64,000 nucleotides of DNA from Gammaproteobacteria bacterium. Its GTDB lineage: Bacteria > Pseudomonadota > Gammaproteobacteria > JAURND01. Both the position numbers and the translations under genes were made by a program. Position 1 is the first letter of the stretch. Each line of letters begins with the position of its first letter. Where the stretch lies: contig DASZWJ010000046.1 in the NCBI GenBank assembly GCA_035546635.1, positions 99,716-163,715 of the forward strand. The letters run 5' to 3'. The notes under the pieces are model-generated. The model made no database searches. It was not told the DNA's origin and was given only the letters and a program-made list of their open reading frames with translations. Shown here in pieces: positions 17,062 through 25,374 of the stretch.

Positions 17062-19233
17062 TCAAACTGGCTCTAATTTAGCATAATTGACTACAAGCCA
17101 CTTCGCGCCCGAGGTAAATCGCACCTGCACTCTGGCATGCGCGCCGCTGCCTTCAAAACTTAACACTACGCCTTCGCCAAAATGCGGATGTCGGACGCGA
17201 CCGCCTAAAACTAATCCCGCTGCATTTTGTGTGGTTGTATCGCTATTATCCGTCAGGTGTTGTGTAAAATAAACCGGGCGCGTAATCTTAGTTCTAAGAT
17301 AAGCTTCGGATAAAAATTCTGCCGGAATTTCCCTGATAAACCGTGAGGGACGTTGGTGCATTTCATTACCATGCAAATGCCGCATTGACGCATAAGTCAG
17401 ATACAACCGCGTCATCGCTCGCGTCATACCGACATAACACAGACGACGTTCCTCTTCCAATTTAAACGGATCTTGGCTGGATAAGCCATGTGGGAATAAC
17501 CCTTCCTCCATCCCCGATAAAAACACCAAAGGAAACTCCAATCCCTTAGCAGAATGTAAGGTCATCAGATGTACAGCATCGCTAGCCTGGTCTGCTTGCG
17601 GCTCACCGCTTTCCAGTGCAACCCGAGATAAAAATCCGGCCAATGGCGATAAATCTGCTTCTTCAGGATCGGGGGTGAACTGATAAGCGGCATTCAGTAA
17701 TTCTTCTAAGTTTTCCACTTTTGCTAAGCCTTTTTCAGATCGATCCTGACGATAATGGGGCAATAAGTTACTATTTTCTAATACATAGCGCATTTGTTCA
17801 TGCAAAGCCTTATCTTTACTGGCTTGGCTTAGTGCATTAATTAAGTCTAAAAAGCTTCGCACCGCATTGGCAGAACGACTGACTAATCTATTCTCAGCTA
17901 GCAGTGTTTCCGCAGCCCGCCATAATGAAATTCCAGAGTCACGCGCACATTCACGCAATGCCACCAAACTCGTGTCACCAATACCACGCGTCGGTGTGTT
18001 GACCACGCGTTCAAAAGCACCATCATCATCGCGATTTTGGGTCAAACGCATATAAGCTAGGGCATCTTTAATTTCAGCGCGGTCAAAAAAGCGTAAACCG
18101 CCGTAGATGCGATAGGGAATCTCCGCATGAATTAATGCTTCTTCTAAAACACGGGATTGGGCATTGGAACGATATAAAATAGCTATCTCTCGCCGCGCGC
18201 CGCCTTGCTCCACCCATTCCTGAATCTGAGACGTAATAAAACGGGCTTCATCACGATCATTAAATGCCGCATACAAGGATACCAGCTCGCCTTCTTGACC
18301 TTGGGTCCATAAATTCTTACCCATGCGATTTTGGTTATTGGCAATAACCGCATTGGCTGCGCTTAAAATAATATTGGTTGAGCGATAATTTTGTTCCAGG
18401 CGCACGGTTTGTGCGCTGGGAAAATCACGCATAAATTGCGCCAAATGCTCCACTTTAGCACCACGCCAGCTATAGATAGACTGGTCATCGTCACCGACCA
18501 TCATCATTTTACTGTGCTGACCGGCAAGTTTTTTCAGCCATTGATATTGAATCTGATTCGTATCTTGAAATTCATCAACTAAAATATGCTTGAAACGTTG
18601 TTGATAATGGGCAAGGAGATCAGGATGACTTTCCCAAAGTTCGTAAGTAAGAAGCAACAGCTCGGAGAAATCCACTAAACCACCCGTGCGGCAGATTTCT
18701 TCATAACCTTGATAAACCCGCCTATAGGTTTCTGTGAAGATATCACCATCAGGAGGAACTCTTCCGGGACGAAAACCTAGTTCTTTTTGTGAATTGATAA
18801 ACCATTGCGCTTGTTTAGGCGGCCATCTAGCCTCATCCAGATTTAAATTTTTTTGCACCCGGCGTATTAAACGCAATTGGTCATCGCTATCTATGACTTG
18901 AAATGCCTGAGGCAATCCCGCCTCTTGCCAATGTTTGCGTAGCAGGCGATGCGCCATACCATGAAACGTACCCACCCAAAGACGCTGACCCGGAAGGTGT
19001 AGCAAGGACTCAACACGCGCTCGCATCTCAGCTGCCGCTTTATTGGTAAAGGTCACAGCCAGTATTTGCTCAGGGTAAACACCCTCTTTTTCTACCAGCC
19101 AAACAATACGATGCACCAATACCCGCGTCTTACCACTGCCAGCACCCGCCAGTACGAGAAAATGCTCAGCCGGAGCCGCCACTGCAGCCCGCTGGGCATC
19201 ATTTAAACTATCAAGAATAAGAGAATCTGGCAT
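17062..19233 (-). CDS. uvrD: DNA helicase II (UvrD)
   Basis: A superfamily 1 helicase, about 723 residues, for nucleotide excision and mismatch repair. Motifs: Q-motif and Walker A (LNDAQRAAV, AGAGSGKT), Ia FTNKAAAEMR, II VDEFQDTN, III GDDDQSIYSWRGA, IV EQNYRS, V MTLHSAKGLEFP and VI EERRLCYVGMTRA. The C-terminal Tudor-like RNA polymerase contact region is present (GGRVRHPHFGEGVV). I chose the ATG giving MPDSLILDSLNDAQ, matching E. coli UvrD; an in-frame GTG 21 codons upstream is less likely. Confidence 0.96.
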   Translation of the reverse strand: MPDSLILDSLNDAQRAAVAAPAEHFLVLAGAGSGKTRVLVHRIVWLVEKEGVYPEQILAVTFTNKAAAEMRARVESLLHLPGQRLWVGTFHGMAHRLLRKHWQEAGLPQAFQVIDSDDQLRLIRRVQKNLNLDEARWPPKQAQWFINSQKELGFRPGRVPPDGDIFTETYRRVYQGYEEICRTGGLVDFSELLLLTYELWESHPDLLAHYQQRFKHILVDEFQDTNQIQYQWLKKLAGQHSKMMMVGDDDQSIYSWRGAKVEHLAQFMRDFPSAQTVRLEQNYRSTNIILSAANAVIANNQNRMGKNLWTQGQEGELVSLYAAFNDRDEARFITSQIQEWVEQGGARREIAILYRSNAQSRVLEEALIHAEIPYRIYGGLRFFDRAEIKDALAYMRLTQNRDDDGAFERVVNTPTRGIGDTSLVALRECARDSGISLWRAAETLLAENRLVSRSANAVRSFLDLINALSQASKDKALHEQMRYVLENSNLLPHYRQDRSEKGLAKVENLEELLNAAYQFTPDPEEADLSPLAGFLSRVALESGEPQADQASDAVHLMTLHSAKGLEFPLVFLSGMEEGLFPHGLSSQDPFKLEEERRLCYVGMTRAMTRLYLTYASMRHLHGNEMHQRPSRFIREIPAEFLSEAYLRTKITRPVYFTQHLTDNSDTTTQNAAGLVLGGRVRHPHFGEGVVLSFEGSGAHARVQVRFTSGAKWLVVNYAKLEPV

Positions 19234-19419
19234 AATGTTGATTGTACCTGAAAGTGGGGATAGCGACACGTGATAGTTTGATGGGATAATTTTCACCCGA
19301 AGCCATACCTCTATCCTGTTTTAAATTGTGTCTAGCACAGAGAAATCTGAAATTAATACACTTGTTTTTTAAGGCTAGCTTAATATGAATGCGGTATAGT
19401 AACAGAATTAGCCACTACT

Positions 19420-19441
19420 CACCCTCTTTGAAAAAAGAGGG
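19420..19441. repeat. REP-like family B element
   Basis: CACCCTCTTTGAAAAAAGAG followed by GG: a short palindrome whose form (C-run, TTTGAAAAA, G-run) recurs at 26.29, 27.65, 32.99, 35.21, 35.67 and 47.62 kb. It is upstream of the EirA-like candidate. The surrounding gap of about 270 bases holds nothing else clear. Confidence 0.7.
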
Positions 19442-19509
19442 AAGAGAGCCCCATGATTTCTTTAAAATGGACTCCAAACACATTATAAACCGTTGATGAT
19501 CGAGGCAGT

Positions 19510-20022
19510 ATGTCATTGAATTTACCAAACAAAGCGATCTTTGCTAGCTTTAGTGCTATTTTTTTCGTTTCAGCTATGGCGGATGCAGCGGATACGACAC
19601 CCTATCCACCTACAGCAGTTAATAACAACTTAACACAGCAGCTTTGCCCCCCGATTGAAGCCTTAACTCGGAACTTGGATAACACCTGGAGCGCACCGGG
19701 CGGCTGGAAAAGCCATAGTCCATCTTTTCTTAACTCTGTGACTCAGTTTGTCGGTGCCCAATGGATAGGGGTGAACCTAGGCGAAGTTATCTGCATTTAT
19801 ACCAAAAGTGGAAAAAACCGCTTCCCGATTAACCTGCAGCGTCCTAATCTGGTAGTTTCACCCGTTGGCGGCGGTTGGACGGCAGACAAAGGCGGTTATA
19901 AAGACTGCATTTCAAACGATCCCAAACAATGCCGCTTTTTTACCCCCCAGCCCGAGAAGCATGGAAATATCTATGATGAAATCGACTTTTACAAGGGCAA
20001 ACCCCTAGATAGCTCCTATTAA
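19510..20022 (+). CDS. Secreted Cys-containing protein, possibly EirA-like
   Basis: A 170-residue protein with a cleavable signal peptide (hydrophobic to about 23, ending SAMADA). The mature part has a CPP motif near the start, a repeated Trp/Gly pattern (FVGAQWIGVNLGEVICIY, then SPVGGGWTADKGGYKDC) and two Cys pairs consistent with periplasmic disulfides. The layout recalls EirA, a periplasmic protein needed for Dot/Icm function and intracellular replication in Coxiella, but this is from memory and unconfirmed; DUF3757-like secreted proteins are an alternative. GAGG lies 4 nt upstream of the ATG. It ends 75 bases before hemC. Confidence 0.6.
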   Translation: MSLNLPNKAIFASFSAIFFVSAMADAADTTPYPPTAVNNNLTQQLCPPIEALTRNLDNTWSAPGGWKSHSPSFLNSVTQFVGAQWIGVNLGEVICIYTKSGKNRFPINLQRPNLVVSPVGGGWTADKGGYKDCISNDPKQCRFFTPQPEKHGNIYDEIDFYKGKPLDSSY

Positions 20023-20097
20023 AATTGAGAATTATCCTGGGAGCGCAGGCGCTCCACCATTTCCAGGAAAAACACCCCAAAATCTCAAGGAATTCAC

Positions 20098-21048
20098 GTG
20101 CTCCATAATATGTCAGCCCTCACTCCATTCAATATACGCATCGCCACTCGCAAAAGCCCCCTAGCTATGTGGCAAGCTAACTATGTTAAAACTTTGCTCA
20201 TAGCCTTCCATCCCCATATAACCGTTGACATTCTAGGACTATTAACCGAGGGAGATAAGTTATTAGCCACCCCCCTAACCCAGATAGGCGGGAAAGGTTT
20301 ATTTGTCAAAGAACTGGAAAAAGCCATTCTAGAGCATCGCGCCGATATTGCCGTACATTCCATCAAAGACTTACCAGTGACCCTGCCCGATCACTTAATT
20401 CTGGCCGCTGTGTGTGAACGTGAAGATCCACGCGACGCGTTGGTTTCCAATCAATTCACTTCCTTGGATGATTTACCGCAAGGCGCAATTGTGGGCACCT
20501 CCAGCAGCCGACGCGCGTGTCAGTTACATGCCATACGCCCTGACCTTAAGATTGAAAACCTACGCGGCAATGTCGGCACCCGACTCAGCCGACTCGATGC
20601 GGGCTTATACGATGCCATTATTTTAGCCGCAGCCGGCCTAAAACGCCTAGAGGTTGAAAACCGCATCCGTGCTTATTTAGACCCAGAAATCTGGATTCCG
20701 GCCGTGGGTCAAGGGGCTATTGGGATTGAATGCCATCGTGATAATGCGTCTGTTTTAAATTTGCTGACAGCACTGAATCATCCGCCGACACAACAGTGCA
20801 TCACCGCAGAACGCAGTATGAATTTAGAGTTAAACGGTGGCTGCCAACTACCCATTGCCGGTTATGCCACCTTGCAGATTGAGCAATTAACTATCCGCGG
20901 TTTAGTCGGCGACTTAGAAAATCAGACATTAATACAATCAGAAGCTTCTGGAAGCATAGAAGATGCGGCAAATATTGGTGCAGAGCTTGCCCATAAATTA
21001 TTGGCCGCTGGTGCGCGTGCATTGCTACAAAAATCTACGATTTCGTAA
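20098..21048 (+). CDS. hemC: Porphobilinogen deaminase (HemC)
   Basis: Hydroxymethylbilane synthase, joining four porphobilinogen units in haem synthesis. Motifs: IATRKSPLAMWQA, the catalytic Asp in HSIKDLP (Asp91), GTSSSRRACQL, LRGNVGTRLSRLD, and the dipyrromethane-cofactor Cys249 in LNGGCQLPIAG. AAGGA lies 6 nt before a GTG start; the in-frame ATG 12 nt downstream (MSALTPFNIR) is an alternative with poorer spacing. hemD is not adjacent, unlike the usual hemCD pair. Confidence 0.97.
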   Translation: MLHNMSALTPFNIRIATRKSPLAMWQANYVKTLLIAFHPHITVDILGLLTEGDKLLATPLTQIGGKGLFVKELEKAILEHRADIAVHSIKDLPVTLPDHLILAAVCEREDPRDALVSNQFTSLDDLPQGAIVGTSSSRRACQLHAIRPDLKIENLRGNVGTRLSRLDAGLYDAIILAAAGLKRLEVENRIRAYLDPEIWIPAVGQGAIGIECHRDNASVLNLLTALNHPPTQQCITAERSMNLELNGGCQLPIAGYATLQIEQLTIRGLVGDLENQTLIQSEASGSIEDAANIGAELAHKLLAAGARALLQKSTIS

Positions 21049-21059
21049 TCATTTAAACC

Positions 21060-21758
21060 ATGATAATCACCCAACAATTTTTTGATCGTGACGCACAAGT
21101 TGTCGCTATAGATTTATTAGGCAAAGTATTGCGCCATCACTATCATGGCATGTGGCTATCGGCAATGATAATTGAGACTGAAGCCTATTATTTGGAAGAT
21201 AAAGGTAGTCACGCCTCATTAGGATTAACCGAAAAACGCAAAGCGCTATTTATGCCTCCTGGTACCATTTATATGTATTATGCCCACGGTGGCGATTCGC
21301 TCAACTTGAGCTGTCGCGGCGCAGGGAATGCTGTATTGATAAAATCCGGCATTGCCTGGGAGGATGGCCGCACGCACCCGAACATGCTAGAACAAATGCG
21401 CCGCTTAAATCCCATATTAAAAAGTGGAAAATTGCGCCCAGTATCACATTTATGCTCCGGCCAAACTTTATTGTGCCGCTCGCTGACATTAAAAGTGCCA
21501 GAATGGAATCAAAAAACTTTCGATCCACAACGTTTTTATCTGGAAGATGTCGGTTATCACCCACAACAAATTATTCAAACTACGCGCCTTGGAATTCCTA
21601 AAGGCCGCGATCCGCATCTGCCTTATCGTTTTATAGATTATCGCTATATTACACGTGCAACTAGTAATCCGCTTACGCGGCGGGGCTGGCAGATCAACAA
21701 GGAATATGAGATTAAAGATTTGGATTTAATTTTGAAGAGTCCTTACAACAATGAGTAG
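21060..21758 (+). CDS. DNA-3-methyladenine glycosylase (AAG/Mpg type)
   Basis: A 232-residue base-excision repair enzyme of the mammalian-AAG type, removing alkylated purines. Visible: FDRDAQVVAIDLLGKVL, the catalytic Glu in MIIETEAY, SHASLGLTEKRKALFMPPG, YAHGGDSLNLSC, and C-terminal GIPKGRDPHLPYRFI. Length fits the family (about 190-230). It starts 11 bases after hemC with no strong ribosome-binding site, so it may be translated from the hemC transcript. Confidence 0.88.
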   Translation: MIITQQFFDRDAQVVAIDLLGKVLRHHYHGMWLSAMIIETEAYYLEDKGSHASLGLTEKRKALFMPPGTIYMYYAHGGDSLNLSCRGAGNAVLIKSGIAWEDGRTHPNMLEQMRRLNPILKSGKLRPVSHLCSGQTLLCRSLTLKVPEWNQKTFDPQRFYLEDVGYHPQQIIQTTRLGIPKGRDPHLPYRFIDYRYITRATSNPLTRRGWQINKEYEIKDLDLILKSPYNNE

Positions 21759-21950
21759 TCGCAAGGCGCTTTTTTACAGCAAATTCAGATTAATCAACCA
21801 GGGAACAAGGGATCTAACGGAAATCTTTATTGAGGCAAGTAGTTTTTCGCGTAGTCGCAGTTCAGGTGTTGCTGCCTCATCCCGTAATTGCTCTTGATCG
21901 TCATGAATCTGGACCTATCTTTTCCGTAAGGAGTGCCATTAGATATAAGT

Positions 21951-22333
21951 TTATTTCTGAAAAAAATCTTGCAAACTTTGGGCTGACAAAATACGCACCA
22001 CCCAAGACAGCAACTGTTCCGAATCTGCTTGCTGTAAGCGACGCTCATCATTAGGAGATAAAGCACCAAATTTTGTTTCAAGTAATTTTCTCAGCAACAT
22101 AACCTCTCCTTGTTGCTGCCCTAGCTCTAATCCTTGCTTAAGTCCTGTTTCAAGAGCTTTCGCCGAATAATATCGTTCAAAACAATTTACATAACGCATA
22201 TTTTTTTGTCCTCCCACTGTTCAATTTCATTAATAAGCTGTAGGAAACACGGAAAATATCGATCTAAAATAGCTTTCAAGGCACCGTCATAATCATTAAC
22301 AATACCAAGATGAGGCGAAGTAGTAATTTCCAT
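21951..22333 (-). pseudogene. Rpn-family nuclease/transposase remnant (internal deletion)
   Basis: Two fragments in different frames. The upstream one (from about 22333) reads MEITTSPHLG and DGALKAILDRYFPCFLQL, like the N-terminus of Rpn/DUF4351 recombination-promoting nucleases. The downstream one (22217 to 21951) reads GLELGQQQGEVMLLRKLLE, then FGALSPNDERRLQQAD, the classic DUF4351 C-terminus. The catalytic PD-(D/E)XK core of about 200 residues is missing and the frames differ, so the gene is dead. Together with flanks it fills the 21759-22445 gap. Confidence 0.8.
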
Positions 22334-22445
22334 TGCTAGATTTTCCTGGATATCAAAAAAGTAATTGTGGCAAGATGGTGTGATGCTTCGCAATACCGTA
22401 ATGTTTCAATGATTTTTAAATCCGGGATATCAAAAGGAGAAACTG

Positions 22446-22751
22446 ATGCACTACCTGCATTTCTATGTTCCAAAATCCCATCTCGATAGCGTCAAAGCCG
22501 CTTTATTTGCACAGGGCGCCGGCCGCATTGGGAATTATGAACACTGCGCTTGGCAAGTACTGGGTGTGGGACAATTTCGTCCGCTTAAAAATAGCAAACC
22601 TTTTCTGGGGGAATCAGGAAAGCTAGCAAAGATTGCGGAATATAAAGTAGAAATGGTTTGTGAAGATGATTGTGTTGCGGCTGTAATTGCAGCATTGCAG
22701 AATGCACATCCTTATGAACAACCTGCATATGTAATTTTTAAAGTTTCATAA
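22446..22751 (+). CDS. YqfO/NIF3-like small protein
   Basis: A 101-residue protein resembling the CutA-like insert domain of NIF3/YqfO proteins, widespread in gammaproteobacteria as a stand-alone gene. Seen: HFYVPKSHLDSVKAALFAQG, GRIGNYEHCAWQVLG, GQFRPL, and C-terminal NAHPYEQPAY. Such proteins probably form trimers and may bind metal or small ligands; no activity is established. AAGGAG lies 7 nt before the ATG. It ends just before hemD, with which it is likely co-transcribed. Confidence 0.85.
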   Translation: MHYLHFYVPKSHLDSVKAALFAQGAGRIGNYEHCAWQVLGVGQFRPLKNSKPFLGESGKLAKIAEYKVEMVCEDDCVAAVIAALQNAHPYEQPAYVIFKVS

Positions 22752-22764
22752 ACTCATTTTGGTT

Positions 22765-23553
22765 ATGATTAGTATGACTGACCTTGATATTTCTAAGCCT
22801 CTTTCAACCTTAACTTTTTTAATAACTCGCCCTGCGCAGCAAGCACACAATCTGTGCGCCAATATAGAAACTTTAGGTGGGAATTGTATTGTATTTTCGA
22901 CTCTGGAAATTTCTCCATTGCCTGAACTGCAACAATTACTTTTGCCCATTCTCAGCAACTTAGCTAATGTAGATAAAGTAATTTTCCTAAGTGCTAACGC
23001 CGTACGTTTCGTGATGCCGTATTGGCCGGACAATTGCAAAATACCCCCAGTTTTTGCTATCGGTCCTGGTACTGCCAAAATGCTGGCTGAATTTAGAATT
23101 AAAAGCCACACCCCATATGCTAACGCCTTCAACAGTGAAGGGTTGTTGTCCTTACCTGAACTACAAGTTGTGGCTGGTCAAAAAATCGTGATTTTCTCAG
23201 GATTGGATGGACGAATGCTGTTGGAGAATACTCTGAAGGCGCGAGAGGCACGAGTAAAGCAGGTAGCGGTATATCAGCGTAATTTGCCGCCAGTTGATTT
23301 TCAAGCACATTTATCACAATGGCAACTGGAGACAATTGCTTGCATTATCAGCACCAGCAGTGAGAGCTTAAATAACTTATGGCTAATTGCTGGAAAAGAG
23401 GGACAGGCTTGGTTACGTAATCAACAATTATTAGTTATAAGCAGATCTATGGCGGAATTGGCACAGAAACTGGGGTTTTTGTTAGCACCCTTAATTGCAG
23501 CAAATGCTAGCGATTCAGCCATACTTGATACATTACTAGCCTCCCATCTTTAG
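22765..23553 (+). CDS. hemD: Uroporphyrinogen-III synthase (HemD)
   Basis: A protein of about 262 residues that cyclises hydroxymethylbilane with D-ring inversion. HemD is poorly conserved in sequence; support is the fold pattern: ITRPAQQAHNLCANIE near the N-terminus, FLSANAVRF, FAIGPGTAKML, NSEGLLSL, VIFSGLDGRMLLENTL, and a late ISTSSESLNNL with VISRSMAELAQKLG. Candidate starts are ATG 22765 (used), ATG 22774 or an upstream TTG. It is separated from hemC by three loci, and converges on dsbB across a palindrome-rich gap. Confidence 0.9.
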   Translation: MISMTDLDISKPLSTLTFLITRPAQQAHNLCANIETLGGNCIVFSTLEISPLPELQQLLLPILSNLANVDKVIFLSANAVRFVMPYWPDNCKIPPVFAIGPGTAKMLAEFRIKSHTPYANAFNSEGLLSLPELQVVAGQKIVIFSGLDGRMLLENTLKAREARVKQVAVYQRNLPPVDFQAHLSQWQLETIACIISTSSESLNNLWLIAGKEGQAWLRNQQLLVISRSMAELAQKLGFLLAPLIAANASDSAILDTLLASHL

Positions 23554-23560
23554 CTCTTTT

Positions 23561-23593
23561 CATCCCGTAAGGGGATTCCCTTCAGTCACAGAC
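23561..23593. repeat. 33-nt dispersed repeat (second copy at 58.41 kb)
   Basis: CATCCCGTAAGGGGATTCCC plus TTCAGTCACAGAC matches, as the reverse complement, the sequence at 58414-58446 in 31 of 33 positions. Here it lies just after hemD, there just after hslU, both at convergent gene ends. Confidence 0.8.
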
Positions 23594-23659
23594 GAGATAG
23601 CGACTTGCAGTTTCCTTAATGTTTAAGTAACTATTCAGCACATTGTTGGAAGTAGCACA

Positions 23660-23846
23660 AAACGGTCAGATTTTTCCAAGGTCACCCCTAAAAATTTAGG
23701 AAAAAACGCAGCATACACAAAGTATGTGAGCATTTTTCCTAAATTTATAGGGGTGAGATTATAAAGTACTTCCTGCACTTTACCCTTCGGGCTGCTGACG
23801 CATTCAAATTTGTTCCTACAAATTTAGTGGAAAAATATGGCCGTTT
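23660..23846. repeat. Nested palindromic element between hemD and dsbB
   Basis: Outer arms AAACGGTCAGATTTTTCCA (23660-23678) and TGGAAAAATATGGCCGTTT (23828-23846) pair at 17 of 19 positions. Inside is a second, 24-nt inverted repeat (23682-23705 with 23733-23756, one mismatch) around a 27-nt core holding a small CATAC-ACAAA-GTATG hairpin, and then a short AAATTTGT-ACAAATTT hairpin (about 23806-23825). It fills most of the 314-base convergent gap. Confidence 0.85.
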
Positions 23847-23867
23847 CAGTCCTGTGGTGAATAGTTA

Positions 23868-24368
23868 CTAATGTTTATTCAGCCTTTGTGCAAAAACAAT
23901 CTGTGTCAAAGCCAACACACCAAATCCTGCAAAACATAATAATGTCCAAAATGGAATACTCAAACCCCAGACCTGGATAATGTGGCTGCAATTTTCTGAA
24001 CTTTGAAATAAAAAACGCATGGCTTGCACAAAAGGTAAAGTCATGAGGTAAGCGTAACCTGGAACGCAGATCTCCGTCGCAGCTTTGGGATGGAGTTGTA
24101 ACCAGATATGCCGCCATGCCAACAATACGCCTGCTATAGCCATAATCAATGTCAATGCACCGTAAATACGCACTCCGGTTTTTTTAGGATTATGAAGCAT
24201 GGCCACAAATAAAATGATTGCCAATGCCATAAATACGAGTCGCTGCAGCATACATAATGGACAGGGCTGTATGCCTTGAATATATTGCAGATAATAGGCA
24301 GCTGCCAGTAATAAACAGCAGATAATGAAACCAGATACATTGAGGACGCGACTGCAAAAAAATCTCAT
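23868..24368 (-). CDS. dsbB: Disulfide bond formation protein DsbB
   Basis: A 166-residue four-helix inner-membrane protein that reoxidises DsbA and passes electrons to quinone. The first Cys pair is CPLC in GIQPCPLCMLQRL (about 36-39); the second is C in TEICVPGYAYL and SENCSH. The arginine after the first pair (LQR) contacts quinone in E. coli. LSIPFWTLL precedes the last helix, as in the family. Monocistronic; dsbA is not in this window. Confidence 0.95.
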   Translation of the reverse strand: MRFFCSRVLNVSGFIICCLLLAAAYYLQYIQGIQPCPLCMLQRLVFMALAIILFVAMLHNPKKTGVRIYGALTLIMAIAGVLLAWRHIWLQLHPKAATEICVPGYAYLMTLPFVQAMRFLFQSSENCSHIIQVWGLSIPFWTLLCFAGFGVLALTQIVFAQRLNKH

Positions 24369-24464
24369 AAATTCTGTCCTAGTTGATTCTTTGATTCTTT
24401 TTCAATGAGCCTGCTGTACTAAAAATAGACTGAGCACTATGCCAGTTTTTTCAGCTTTCTTTTA

Positions 24465-25313
24465 TCAAACCTTTTTTACTTCAAACTCTCTCTTAACCAA
24501 CTCTCCAGAGGCATGAGACATTAAAGCTCCATCGTCAGTGCGAATTAATAAATGTCCTCTGCCATCGATTCCCTTAGCAACTCCAGAAAATGTTCCTTGG
24601 GCATTTTTTAAGGTGACGGATTTTTCTCGTAGATAATCATGACGCTGCCAATCCGTTACAAATGCGGCAAAAGTCTGTTTGTCAAAAACCTCAAGATCGG
24701 TCAATAGTTGATCGATTATAAGGCCAGCCATTTTACTTCTATCCTGCGGATTGCCCAAGATTAAGCTTAATGAAGTCCATGCTTGCGAAATTTTATCTTC
24801 AAACGTAGGCACCATATTCACATTCAAGCCTACACTAATAATGGCGAAGGTTTTTCCCAAACCTCGACTTTCAGTATCCACCAAAATTCCAGCCAATTTG
24901 TTATTTTTCCAATAGATATCATTTGGCCATTTGACCCGCACATGTTTAGTCAAGCCGTAGGCAGCCAATGCTCTAACTACACAAATACCAACCACGAGAC
25001 TTAAGCCTTCCAGCTGCTGGATTTCCTTCTGAAATAGCCAAGCACAAGATAAATTAACATTGGTAGCGAAGGGGGTATGCCAATAACGGTTCATTTGTCC
25101 CCGACCATGCGTTTGTTCCTCGGCTAAACAAATGTGCGGACAAACTAAACCTGCGCCTTTTGCTTTCAGCCAATCAATAGTGGATGTAACACGCGGAAGA
25201 ATATCGATTGCAACCGTATGAGGTGTTTGGATTTGTTTACGGATGACTGCTTCATCTAGGAGAGTTGTAGGCATGGAAAAAGTTTGACCGCCGTGGGTGA
25301 TAAACTGTGGCAT
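24465..25313 (-). CDS. birA: Biotin-[acetyl-CoA-carboxylase] ligase lacking the DNA-binding domain
   Basis: A biotin protein ligase of about 282 residues that forms biotinyl-AMP and biotinylates the AccB subunit. The biotin/ATP loop is HGRGQMNRYW, followed by VRVKWPNDIYW and KLAGILVDTE, and the C-terminal SH3-like domain is present. The N-terminus (MPQFITHGGQTFSMP) aligns to E. coli BirA only from after its winged helix, so the bio-operon repressor domain is missing. AAGGAGG lies 15 nt before the chosen ATG; an earlier in-frame start at 25382 overlaps lpxC by 8 bases but adds no HTH-like sequence. Confidence 0.93.
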   Translation of the reverse strand: MPQFITHGGQTFSMPTTLLDEAVIRKQIQTPHTVAIDILPRVTSTIDWLKAKGAGLVCPHICLAEEQTHGRGQMNRYWHTPFATNVNLSCAWLFQKEIQQLEGLSLVVGICVVRALAAYGLTKHVRVKWPNDIYWKNNKLAGILVDTESRGLGKTFAIISVGLNVNMVPTFEDKISQAWTSLSLILGNPQDRSKMAGLIIDQLLTDLEVFDKQTFAAFVTDWQRHDYLREKSVTLKNAQGTFSGVAKGIDGRGHLLIRTDDGALMSHASGELVKREFEVKKV

Positions 25314-25374
25314 AAGAGAAAATCTTTGCCTCCTTGCAGAAGAAGGAAAACGTGCATGCTGTTTTAACGCCCCC

